Source: Sedimentisphaerales bacterium
GTDB lineage: Bacteria; Planctomycetota; Phycisphaerae; Sedimentisphaerales; Anaerobacaceae
NCBI GenBank assembly: GCA_016932835.1
Contig: JAFGCD010000118.1
Coordinates: forward strand, 1 to 49,857
DNA length: 49,857 nucleotides
Direction: 5' to 3'
Under the pieces are notes generated by a model that was given only the letters and a program-made list of their open reading frames with translations, was not told the origin of the DNA and searched no databases. Positions 8,950 to 16,446 of the stretch are shown here, piece after piece (position 1 is the stretch's first letter; the number at the start of each line of letters is the position of its first letter). Position numbers and translations under genes: made by a program.

Positions 8950-8957
8950 TTTGCAGC

Positions 8958-10067
8958 CTACCTGTCCAGATACACAATATGGGTAAAAGTCCGACCCTCC
9001 TTGATTATTCCTTTTGAGTCGAAAAGCGTGAAAGTGAACTTCAACGCACGTCCGAGGCCTGGAATGCTGTTGAAATTGACCTCGTTCACCCTGTCCGCCC
9101 TGTAGCCACCTAAAACCCCGTTGAGGCTTATATGCCCATAACCTTCCGGTCTCCTATAGGGATACAGCACATGGGGAACATTATCTCGATCAAGCAAGAG
9201 CGGAGTGGACCAAAAGAAATCAGAATCGGTATAGACGTCGTTACTGTCGGGGTCCACTTCCGGCACCCAGCGGGCCTGGTCATCGTACCAGCCCTGCACC
9301 TTGAACTCGCCCACACCTTCGCACAGAAGCATATGTATGGCACGAGAATCCGTCGGATCGACTTGTGCACCCCTTACATTCGAGTGAGGAACAGGTCCCG
9401 GAGTGAAAACGTTCACGTCAGATATTTCAGTAAGCATATCCTGCTTGAAGAAGAGCGGTATATGCTTCCACGCCTCCAGGGTTGTCTTCTCGTATTCGCA
9501 AACGTTGTTCCATTCGAACCAGTTCGCATCGGTGAAGACGGAGTAATTGAACGCCGCGATAGTCGGATCGGCAGTGATTATGTGTTGGGTTCTCGCAAGC
9601 ACCCGGTCGTGCCGGGGCTGCTCCGAGGCCCGCAGCACAGGGTCGCCCAGTATCGTCGCCGGCCTGCTCGCAAGCATGTAGCAGACCCTTGCAAGATTGC
9701 CCCGAACCATCGGAGCGGTGCCGTAAGACTGAAAATCCCCTGACGTGAAGAACATTATCCTGTCCAGACGTTCGAAGCCGTCTCCATCGCAATCATTGTA
9801 ATCCGGAAATGCCGTCCTTCTGTCAACCGCTACCCAGGCCGCGAAGATCTCGCCGTCTTTGCGAAGGCCCTCAAAATCCGCATCGAGCTGGCCGGTAATC
9901 GCACGCAGCTTCTGCATAATCTCCGAATTCGCCGCCGCTACGCGGTGGGTATTGATACTCGCATTGAAGATCACTCCCGCAAAAGACAGAACGATACCCA
10001 GAATCGCAACCGCGACCATAAGCTCCATCAATGTAAAAGCGGAAGTAGTCCTTCGTTTATCGTTCAT
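8958..10067 (-). CDS. GspJ-like minor pseudopilin
   Basis: This is a 369-residue protein with a class III (prepilin) signal. A short basic leader (MNDKRRTTSA) is followed by FTLMELMVAVAILGIVLSFA, with the glutamate at mature position 5 required for N-methylation and assembly. The rest is a large soluble head with no recognised enzyme motif. The size, gene order (H-I-J-K) and position immediately before the GspK-like gene support the J assignment. ATG 10067 is preferred because the leader must be short; the frame continues upstream to 10166 but that part overlaps the preceding gene. It starts 2 bp after the GspI-like stop, so translation is probably coupled. Confidence 0.8.
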   Translation of the reverse strand: MNDKRRTTSAFTLMELMVAVAILGIVLSFAGVIFNASINTHRVAAANSEIMQKLRAITGQLDADFEGLRKDGEIFAAWVAVDRRTAFPDYNDCDGDGFERLDRIMFFTSGDFQSYGTAPMVRGNLARVCYMLASRPATILGDPVLRASEQPRHDRVLARTQHIITADPTIAAFNYSVFTDANWFEWNNVCEYEKTTLEAWKHIPLFFKQDMLTEISDVNVFTPGPVPHSNVRGAQVDPTDSRAIHMLLCEGVGEFKVQGWYDDQARWVPEVDPDSNDVYTDSDFFWSTPLLLDRDNVPHVLYPYRRPEGYGHISLNGVLGGYRADRVNEVNFNSIPGLGRALKFTFTLFDSKGIIKEGRTFTHIVYLDR

Positions 10068-10069
10068 TG

Positions 10070-10837
10070 TCAGAACCTGATTAACTTTTGATAAACGGCA
10101 ATGCAAGGCCCCTTGCCTCCGCGAATCGGCGGCGGAACCACCCAGACTACCCGGTTGCCGTCCCATTTCCAGAGTTTGTTCGGATGAAGTTCAATTTCGC
10201 CGCCTGCACGCTTGCCCACAACACGATAAATCTCTCCCGTCCCCCCCTCGACTATCGTACAGCCGGTATGTATTCGCCTGGTCTCGTCCGGCGCAGCTAA
10301 AGGAGGCAGCAGCAAGCCGCCACCGATACTTCCGCTGACGACAACCGGCATTGGAACCGGACGGTCTATCGCACCGGCAGAACCTTCGTACATTGTTCCG
10401 GCCCCAACCTTCCTGCTGACAAAAACAGTCACCTGAACACAATGATTCGGATCTGCAATATCCCTGCGGCACAACGCCGACCAGAAATACTGCTTCGGCG
10501 TCAGAGATATCGTCGATGGATACGCAAATTCGCCGGGCGAAATGCCCCTGATGTCGCCGCCGGCCGGAAGATGGCCATGCTCGATTGCTTCAAAAGGTCT
10601 TTGGCCGGAGGTTGTGCAATTGGCATCCGAGGGATGAACACCGAATATCTGCACTTTTGCGAAGGCTTCGGATGCAGCGGCGGCGGCTATCGTCCGCTCG
10701 GTCGAGACGGTCGCGAAATGCACGCCGACGAGAAAGGTCCCCGCTATGAAGATCATTCCGACCGAAAGTGTCGCTACCGCCAGAAGGACCTCGACAAGAG
10801 AAAACCCGAAATTTCGCCGCGTATGGGCCATTGCCAA
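10070..10837 (-). CDS. GspI-like minor pseudopilin
   Basis: This is a 255-residue protein with a type IV prepilin-like N-terminus: basic leader MAMAHTRRNFG, then FSLVEVLLAVATLSVGMIFIAG with Glu at +5 after the predicted cleavage glycine. The LVEVLLA core is the usual GspI/PilV form. The following 200 residues are soluble and longer than a typical GspI (about 120). It lies 1 bp after the GspH-like gene and 2 bp before the GspJ-like gene, so the three form one translational block. Met3 (10831) is an equally good start. Confidence 0.78.
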   Translation of the reverse strand: MAMAHTRRNFGFSLVEVLLAVATLSVGMIFIAGTFLVGVHFATVSTERTIAAAAASEAFAKVQIFGVHPSDANCTTSGQRPFEAIEHGHLPAGGDIRGISPGEFAYPSTISLTPKQYFWSALCRRDIADPNHCVQVTVFVSRKVGAGTMYEGSAGAIDRPVPMPVVVSGSIGGGLLLPPLAAPDETRRIHTGCTIVEGGTGEIYRVVGKRAGGEIELHPNKLWKWDGNRVVWVVPPPIRGGKGPCIAVYQKLIRF

Positions 10838-10838
10838 A

Positions 10839-11684
10839 TCAATCCTTTAAGATCACCGTTCCCGTATAGGGGTTAATGTATGTAACCTTGGGCCCAGGCC
10901 CTGCCAGATACCCGGACCATGGCTCGCCTTTGTCGTATGCTTTCTTGAATTCGGTGGTGTCATACACGACAAAACTCTTCCGGCTCAATTCAGGACCCAG
11001 GCCATAATCCGGAAAACTGCTCCAACTCGCACCCCAATAATCATCCTGATAGAACATCCCGACCCCGGCATCGACCTGAGACTTCGTATTAAAGACCTTA
11101 TCCGAACTCGGTGTTGCAGCGCTGTCCATTCGGCCGTGCCGGTTTCTTGTCCGCACTTCGTGTATCAGCAGCTTGCCGGACGGCGAGAATATGATGGAAA
11201 ATGTCGTCGTATCTCTGGCCGCCTCCTTGCCGGGTGTTAATAAGTCAATATCTGCGGCGATTGGCGCCTCGGTAAATGTTGTGTCGCTTCTCGTAACCAA
11301 TGTCAGATCCATCACGCCCACTGAATCCGGCAGCTTGATAGGCTTTAATCCTTCCATCGCCCGAAACCCGTTTGCCAGTATGCTCGGATCGTGAACGATA
11401 AATATCATATATTGCGGAGCGGTGAGCGGGTCCATAGGATCGGCGCTGCCGGGATTATAGGCCTTCTGGAAGCGGATACCGACATAACGCCCTTCTTTCG
11501 CAGCCAAGGCGCGCGCCGAGGACAGCGCCGCGCTGATCATGCTCGTAGCATTCTCGCCCGACTCAAATGCCGCCATGACCGCGCGAACCGCAGGCAGCGC
11601 CAGCCCTATAAGCAAGGCAGTGGCCGCGATGACGACCGCCATCTCAGTCAGTGTCAGGCCGGATTGTCTGCGTTTGTTCAACAT
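10839..11684 (-). CDS. GspH-like minor pseudopilin
   Basis: This is a 281-residue pseudopilin with leader MLNKRRQSG and the conserved LTLTEMAVVIAATALLIGLALPA helix (Glu at +5). The next portion (SARALAAKEGRYVGIRF) matches the GspH/FimT pattern in which a helix carrying S-R-A-x-A is followed by a beta strand. GspH is a minor component that joins the tip complex to the major pseudopilin. The length is about 100 residues above the usual one because of extra loops. It sits between the GspG-like gene (16 bp upstream) and the GspI-like gene. Confidence 0.78.
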   Translation of the reverse strand: MLNKRRQSGLTLTEMAVVIAATALLIGLALPAVRAVMAAFESGENATSMISAALSSARALAAKEGRYVGIRFQKAYNPGSADPMDPLTAPQYMIFIVHDPSILANGFRAMEGLKPIKLPDSVGVMDLTLVTRSDTTFTEAPIAADIDLLTPGKEAARDTTTFSIIFSPSGKLLIHEVRTRNRHGRMDSAATPSSDKVFNTKSQVDAGVGMFYQDDYWGASWSSFPDYGLGPELSRKSFVVYDTTEFKKAYDKGEPWSGYLAGPGPKVTYINPYTGTVILKD

Positions 11685-11700
11685 TACTCTTCGCCAAATC

Positions 11701-12180
11701 CTATCTGTTGGTTATGTTGTCTTCGGCAGTCAAATGGTTCTTGTCTGGGCCGGCTGATATGAGCTTCGGAAAACTCTCCCCGGGCTCATATCTGTAATCC
11801 AATACCGTACCCCAGAGGTCATATATCTCGTAAACCGGCGGAACAACGGTCGGATTGAACCTGTTCCTAATTACTTTTTCGCTGATCTTCTCAAGCACCT
11901 CACGCGAAGCAGGCAGGGAGTTAAGGGCAGAGTACAGTATCTCGCAATTAACGTAGGGATTATTAGGATCACCCGCAGCAGGAAACCTGCCCGTAGAATC
12001 ATAATACTCATCCAACGCGCTTTCAAGCAAAGCGAAAGTCGCCTTCACCGCCCTGGTCTTCGACCCGCTCTCAACGCCCTTGCCCACTACCCCGATCAGT
12101 CCGGCCAGGATTACGATAATCGCTATGACAACAAGTATCTCGAGGAGGCTCGTGCCCGTTTTGTCTCTGCCGCTTTCCAT
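11701..12180 (-). CDS. GspG-like major pseudopilin of normal size
   Basis: This is a 159-residue pseudopilin. After MESGRDKTG comes TSLLEILVVIAIIVILAGLIG (Glu at +5), and the C-terminus ends in LISAGPDKNHLTAEDNITNR. That ending corresponds to the calcium-binding loop of GspG proteins (S-x-G-x-D...x-D-I). GspG is the subunit that polymerises into the pseudopilus. ATG 12180 is chosen because the leader must be short; the frame upstream to 12219 overlaps the preceding stop region. The loop is degenerate (N in place of the second D of DDI) compared with the two longer neighbours at 12216-13052 and 14214-15077. Confidence 0.8.
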   Translation of the reverse strand: MESGRDKTGTSLLEILVVIAIIVILAGLIGVVGKGVESGSKTRAVKATFALLESALDEYYDSTGRFPAAGDPNNPYVNCEILYSALNSLPASREVLEKISEKVIRNRFNPTVVPPVYEIYDLWGTVLDYRYEPGESFPKLISAGPDKNHLTAEDNITNR

Positions 12181-12215
12181 AGTGTCAACTCGCTCTTTAA
12201 GAGCTGTGGATGGAA

Positions 12216-13052
12216 TCAATCGCCGAAATTACGAATATCGTCGTCTGTGCCGTAAATGCCATCCGCCCCCGCGGAAATCAATATGTATGAACTCGGCCGG
12301 TAAGGCCAGGCCTTGGCCGTAATTTTCGGATCCCTGATATAGTCGTAGAAATTCGCATACCCGCCCGCAGGATCGCCGAGCGGATGGGTAATGCCAGGTC
12401 CGTCCTCTGTATCCTTTATCAGAACAAGGGCATCGTCGTCGTTGACCTTATATACATCGCTTATTGCTATCGCCGCGCCGGACGTATCGGCCTTGTAGTA
12501 AAGAAGCGGCGACCCGGCATTTGCCGTTTTGCCCCCGGGCAGCGAAACCTTCGTCCCGCCATAGACGTCACACAGAACGTATGTATCCGCAGCCAACCCG
12601 CCGGACGCAATAGCAGCAGCGCTAAATAAATCTCCGACCTTAAACGCACTTGTCGTATCGCCTTCGAGATACGGCCCCTCTCTGGCCGTCGGCGGATCGG
12701 CGGGATCATACAGGAGTACCGTGCCGCTGGCGTCGCAACCATCCGAACGCCATACAGAATCGGAACGAAAACCCAGCATATCCCAGCCCACAAGGGCCTC
12801 GGCCAGCTTCTGGGCACCGCAATAGTCACTGCCAACAGGCCAAACCGAAGGCGGATAGTCGCCGTAGTCGCCCTTGAAAGTCGTCAGGGCCAAGTCGATA
12901 GTCCCGAACTGGGCCCTCTGCTTGACATCCTTCGCAGCCTTTTTCACCATGCTGACAGCCGGGATCAAAACGCCGGTCATAAGCGCGATTATCGCCAGAA
13001 CAACCAATATCTCGATGAGCGTAAGCCCTGATTTTTCACGATTGCGCTTCAC
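12216..13052 (-). CDS. Enlarged GspG-like pseudopilin, copy 2
   Basis: This is a 278-residue pseudopilin with leader MKRNREKSG and the helix LTLIEILVVLAIIALMTGVLIPAV (Glu at +5). The C-terminus, ILISAGADGIYGTDDDIRNF, is a good match to the GspG calcium loop. Between helix and loop lies an insert of about 130 residues. It contains DYCGAQKLAEALVGWDMLGF and LYDPADPPTAREGPYL, both shared with the paralogue at 14214-15077. The two cysteines, CGA and CDV, could form a disulfide after export. It follows the dockerin-like gene by 42 bp. The role as an alternative major or specialised pseudopilin is inferred from the shared C-terminal loop. Confidence 0.8.
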   Translation of the reverse strand: MKRNREKSGLTLIEILVVLAIIALMTGVLIPAVSMVKKAAKDVKQRAQFGTIDLALTTFKGDYGDYPPSVWPVGSDYCGAQKLAEALVGWDMLGFRSDSVWRSDGCDASGTVLLYDPADPPTAREGPYLEGDTTSAFKVGDLFSAAAIASGGLAADTYVLCDVYGGTKVSLPGGKTANAGSPLLYYKADTSGAAIAISDVYKVNDDDALVLIKDTEDGPGITHPLGDPAGGYANFYDYIRDPKITAKAWPYRPSSYILISAGADGIYGTDDDIRNFGD

Positions 13053-13094
13053 TGTTCAATCCCTTCAAATATCAGTTAATCCTGCAAGAAGAAT

Positions 13095-14072
13095 CTACTC
13101 CTCGGCGCCGCACTTCAACCAGTTCTCCGCCAGAATCGCAACATCGAAGAAGTTGATAATGCCTCGCGGCCGAATATCGTCTTCGTGGTACAGGTTATAC
13201 TCGTAATCCGGATCAACCAGTCCCAGCCAGGAGGCCGAAATCTCCGCGACGCCATTCATATCGCCGGGCCAGTTCCCTGCGTAAACCGAAAAATCATGGA
13301 AATCAATCGTCGCATAGCTGTCCAGCTCGTCATCCACATGCGAGAGGTTCACAGCATTATTCGGCTCAACCTCATCGACAAGCCACAAGTCAGCCAGCAC
13401 CTTCAAATCGTTTCCATCCACACAGCAATTGCCGTCGAGATCGCCATCGACGACGCCTGCACCGGGACAGAGATTGCAGTCGATCATATCCCACTGGCTT
13501 GTGTAGAATTCATTCACGTAAAAACGCCAGTCCTCGTTCATTCTCATACCAAGTGAGAGCACCTTGGGGCCGCCGGTCTTGTATTTCCGATCAATAACGT
13601 ACACCTGATCGAGATAAATCCCCTTGACACCGCCGACGCTATTCGAATCCCAGACAACATCCCCATCGATCATCATCATCGCCGAGCATTGACTCTCGTC
13701 CCACTCGATTATGTCCGATACCGTCTTCAGCCTTACATCGAATACGATACGGGTAAGGTCCGCAAAATCGACTTCCTGGGATATGGTTATCATGTCCCCG
13801 GCGTAGAACTGTGCCTTATTAGTATGAAGAGAAAGACTTAATAGCCCATCGCTGGACCAGCCCGTACTGGTATAGGTCTTTACGTCACCCGAGAACCTGC
13901 CATCAGGCGCGCTCACAGTCCAGCCGGTCGGCGCATCAGAGAGAATATTCTCTATGTAAGGAAGGTCATCCTCGAAACTGGGATTCACAATCCCGCACTC
14001 CTCGCACCACGCCGAATTACCGGATAGCAGCACAGCCATTATTACTCCGATTGTCAATATATGCTTAATCAT
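13095..14072 (-). CDS. Secreted protein with C-terminal dockerin-like repeats, inside the pseudopilin cluster
   Basis: This is a 325-residue protein with a Sec signal peptide (MIKHILTIGVIMAVLLSGNSAWC). Residues 24-200 form a beta-rich region with PSFEDDLPYI, GWTVSAPDG and LSLHT, resembling the carbohydrate-binding-like PEP/dockerin-associated modules of planctomycetes. The C-terminal third has three dockerin-like helix loops: DGDLDGNCCVDGNDLKVLAD (209-228), a segment around IDFHDFSVYAGNW (256-268) and INFFDVAILAENWL (306-319). ATG 14072 is selected for its signal peptide and the upstream GGGGAAAAG. It lies between two pseudopilin genes on the same strand, 141 bp after one and 42 bp before the other. 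It may be a substrate or accessory of the secretion system; no enzymatic motif is visible. Confidence 0.75.
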   Translation of the reverse strand: MIKHILTIGVIMAVLLSGNSAWCEECGIVNPSFEDDLPYIENILSDAPTGWTVSAPDGRFSGDVKTYTSTGWSSDGLLSLSLHTNKAQFYAGDMITISQEVDFADLTRIVFDVRLKTVSDIIEWDESQCSAMMMIDGDVVWDSNSVGGVKGIYLDQVYVIDRKYKTGGPKVLSLGMRMNEDWRFYVNEFYTSQWDMIDCNLCPGAGVVDGDLDGNCCVDGNDLKVLADLWLVDEVEPNNAVNLSHVDDELDSYATIDFHDFSVYAGNWPGDMNGVAEISASWLGLVDPDYEYNLYHEDDIRPRGIINFFDVAILAENWLKCGAEE

Positions 14073-14155
14073 CACTTTTCCCCGTCCTTCATTCGTAATC
14101 TTTCGCAAGTATTTAGCCAGTTCTTTTCCTGACACATAATAGTTCACACCTGGTA

Positions 14156-14171
14156 ATGCGCGGCAGCGCAT
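14156..14171 (-). other. Intergenic hairpin after the first enlarged pseudopilin gene
   Basis: ATGCGC and GCGCAT (6-bp arms, 4-nt loop) lie 43 bp past the stop of the pseudopilin gene at 14214. No T-tract follows, so it is more likely an mRNA 3'-end stabiliser or processing point than a full terminator. It could allow the pseudopilin upstream to be made in excess over downstream genes. Confidence 0.35.
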
Positions 14172-14213
14172 AGCCGAGACGAATACTGCTCGATGTCATA
14201 TCCACACCGTCTG

Positions 14214-15077
14214 CTACGGAATATACTTCCAGTCGAAATTGCAGATGTCGTCTGCCGTGCCGTACTCGCCGTCGTATCCCGCCGAGATCAGGATATAAGT
14301 ATCGGCCTTGAACGGCCTCGGTGTCGTCTTGATCTTGTCGCTGAGAGTATTCTTGTAGAACCTCTCAGGATCGCTCAAATCGAACGTTCCGGCGGTAATC
14401 GGAACACCCAGATCAAGCAACTCCTGGTTATCGAGGAAGTTATAGATATTACCCTGACTGTCGCGAGGCGTCATCGCTGCCATCAGACTCGCATCGTGCA
14501 ATCTTGCCATACCTCGTGTCTCAGCCTTGTAGTAGAGTATCGGCATGCCGATTTTCTTGCCCGAATCGAGCTTGCGCGTATAGACATCGCAGAGAACACG
14601 GCTCGTAGCCAGGAACGGAGCAGTACCGGCAGTCCAAATCTCCTGAATCTCGACTGCATCTGCGCTTTCCGGCGGCAGATATGGACCTTTTCGAGAAGCC
14701 AGATCCGTTGGATTGTACAACATGGTCGCGCCAGCAGCGTCTTGCCCGTCAGCCCTGAAAGCCGAATCGGGATGGAACCCCAGCAAGTCCTGGCCCATCA
14801 TGGCCTCGCAAAGCTTCATCGCGCCGCAATAGCTCGCACCCGTTATATCGTCGCCGTAGGACTCCGGGTAACCTTCGAATGCGTTGTTGAAAAGCTCGAT
14901 TGCAGCTTCGATACTGTGGAACTGGGCGTTCTGCTTGACCTCTCTGGCGAAGATTCTGACCCTGTTCAAAGCCGGCACAAGCAGCCCGATGAGAATCACG
15001 ATGATGCTCATAACGGTCAGCAATTCCACAATGGTAAATGCCGCTCTCCTTCTGGTTTTTTTGGCGATCGTTTTCAT
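14214..15077 (-). CDS. Enlarged GspG-like pseudopilin, copy 1
   Basis: This is a 287-residue pseudopilin with leader MKTIAKKTRRRA and the helix FTIVELLTVMSIIVILIGLLVPAL (Glu at +5). The C-terminus ILISAGYDGEYGTADDICNF carries the GspG-type calcium loop. The central insert of about 140 residues shares SYCGAMKLCEAMMGQDLLGF and LYNPTDLASRKGPYLPPE with the paralogue at 12216-13052. The leader ends in Ala instead of the usual Gly before the cleavage site. It follows gspF by 52 bp, the position of gspG in canonical operons, and is followed by a long gap with a hairpin. It is therefore the best candidate for the major pseudopilin; this is inference. Confidence 0.82.
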   Translation of the reverse strand: MKTIAKKTRRRAAFTIVELLTVMSIIVILIGLLVPALNRVRIFAREVKQNAQFHSIEAAIELFNNAFEGYPESYGDDITGASYCGAMKLCEAMMGQDLLGFHPDSAFRADGQDAAGATMLYNPTDLASRKGPYLPPESADAVEIQEIWTAGTAPFLATSRVLCDVYTRKLDSGKKIGMPILYYKAETRGMARLHDASLMAAMTPRDSQGNIYNFLDNQELLDLGVPITAGTFDLSDPERFYKNTLSDKIKTTPRPFKADTYILISAGYDGEYGTADDICNFDWKYIP

Positions 15078-15129
15078 TTTTTTCTCCTTAAAATGTCTTC
15101 ATGGCTGATTCTGAGTTTATATTCTTCGT

Positions 15130-16380
15130 TTACATAGTCATCGAGGTAATAATCTTAATCATCGGCAAAAACACCGACAAAACGATGACCATAACTACAA
15201 GCCCGAGCACGACAATCATCACCGGCTCGAGCATCGACATCAATCCCGCAACGAGCACATCGACCTGCTCGTCGTAATTATCTGCTACTTTCAAAAGCAT
15301 TTTGTCCAGGTCGCCTGTTTCCTCACCCACGGCAACCATATTGCTGACGATCAAGTCAACCGTTTTCGACTGTTTCAGCGGACCTGCAAACGTATCCCCC
15401 TGTCTGATCGAATCGTGGACCTTGGTAAGCATCTTGGTATATACCTCGTTCCCCGCAGTCTCGCCCGTAACAGTAATAGCGTCGAGAATGGGTACGCCTG
15501 CACTGATCAGAGTTCCGAGCGTTCTGGTCCACCGCGTCACAGACACCTTGCCGCTGAGTTGCCCAATCACAGGCAGTTTCAGTTTGATACTGTCCAGCAC
15601 AAAACGCCCTCCCTGAAATCTTCGCGCAAATCTCAATAAAAAGATTATTCCAAACGGCACCCCCAATATCACCGCCCAGCCGTAGCGAAACGCAATCCAA
15701 TTACTTGTCGCGAGCACTATCTGCGTCAGTCTCGGCAGTTCATCGTCTCCTGTCATCTCCATCAACACCGACGTAAAATTCGGTATTACAAACGTCATCA
15801 ACAGCAAAATAATGGTGAACGCAAAAGTCATGACCACAGCCGGATAGATCATCGCACTTTTTACCCGCGCCTTGAGTTTCTGGTCTTTTTCCATGAAGTC
15901 AGCCACGCGAGACAAAATCAGGTCCAGCACACCCCCGGTCTCGCCCGCCGCAACCATATTCACAAGCAGTCGGTCAAATGCCCTCGGAAAATGCCCCAAT
16001 GCCTCAGAAAGCGTCGAGCCGCCCTCAATGTCATCGCCGACATAGCCAATCACCCGCTTGAAATTACCCGCCTTCTGCTGCTCCTCGAGAATCCGCAGAG
16101 ACCTCAGGATAGGCAGCCCCGCGTCCTGAAGTGTGGATAACTGCCTTGCGAACTGTGTAATGGCCTTAACTTTGACTTTGCCGCCGGCGCCCCGCCTCTT
16201 CGGACCTGCCGCAGCGGCAGCAGCCGGTGTCTTCTTAGCCGCACCGCGCTCACGCACCTTTGTCGGGAAATACCCCAAATTGCGTATCTTGCTTATAGCT
16301 TCCTTCTGGCTAAGCGCATCGATCTCGTCCTTGATCTCGACGCCCTGTGCGTCCAGTGCTGAATATTGGAATGTAGGCAT
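15130..16380 (-). CDS. gspF: Type II secretion / type IV pilus inner-membrane platform protein GspF
   Basis: This is a 416-residue polytopic membrane protein that anchors the assembly ATPase and drives pseudopilin extraction. The N-terminal PTFQYSALDAQG matches the family start (the F-x-Y-x-A-x-D-x-x-G motif). Two GspF domains follow: the first from KAITQFARQLSTLQDAGLPI, with hydrophobic helices near residues 170-225, and the second from VTRWTRTLGTLISAGVPI, with GEETGDLDKMLLKVADNYDEQVD. The C-terminus has a strongly hydrophobic helix. An Ala/Lys-rich linker (about 50-70) is unusual. ATG 16380 gives the family start. It follows the GspE-like ATPase by 66 bp. Confidence 0.93.
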   Translation of the reverse strand: MPTFQYSALDAQGVEIKDEIDALSQKEAISKIRNLGYFPTKVRERGAAKKTPAAAAAAGPKRRGAGGKVKVKAITQFARQLSTLQDAGLPILRSLRILEEQQKAGNFKRVIGYVGDDIEGGSTLSEALGHFPRAFDRLLVNMVAAGETGGVLDLILSRVADFMEKDQKLKARVKSAMIYPAVVMTFAFTIILLLMTFVIPNFTSVLMEMTGDDELPRLTQIVLATSNWIAFRYGWAVILGVPFGIIFLLRFARRFQGGRFVLDSIKLKLPVIGQLSGKVSVTRWTRTLGTLISAGVPILDAITVTGETAGNEVYTKMLTKVHDSIRQGDTFAGPLKQSKTVDLIVSNMVAVGEETGDLDKMLLKVADNYDEQVDVLVAGLMSMLEPVMIVVLGLVVMVIVLSVFLPMIKIITSMTM

Positions 16381-16446
16381 CTTTAACCTCCATACGGACC
16401 ACACTCAACTATCAGGTCCAGATTTGCAGAGACTTACTCTTTCTAC

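Noticed and set aside
13095..14072. Evidence for a cellulosome
   Set aside because: Dockerin-like loops are present, but no cohesin domain is visible in the window; planctomycetes use such tails without cellulosomes.
14193..15137. Plus-strand frame of 314 codons opposite the enlarged pseudopilin
   Set aside because: Antisense to a clear prepilin signal and calcium-loop protein; no supporting feature.
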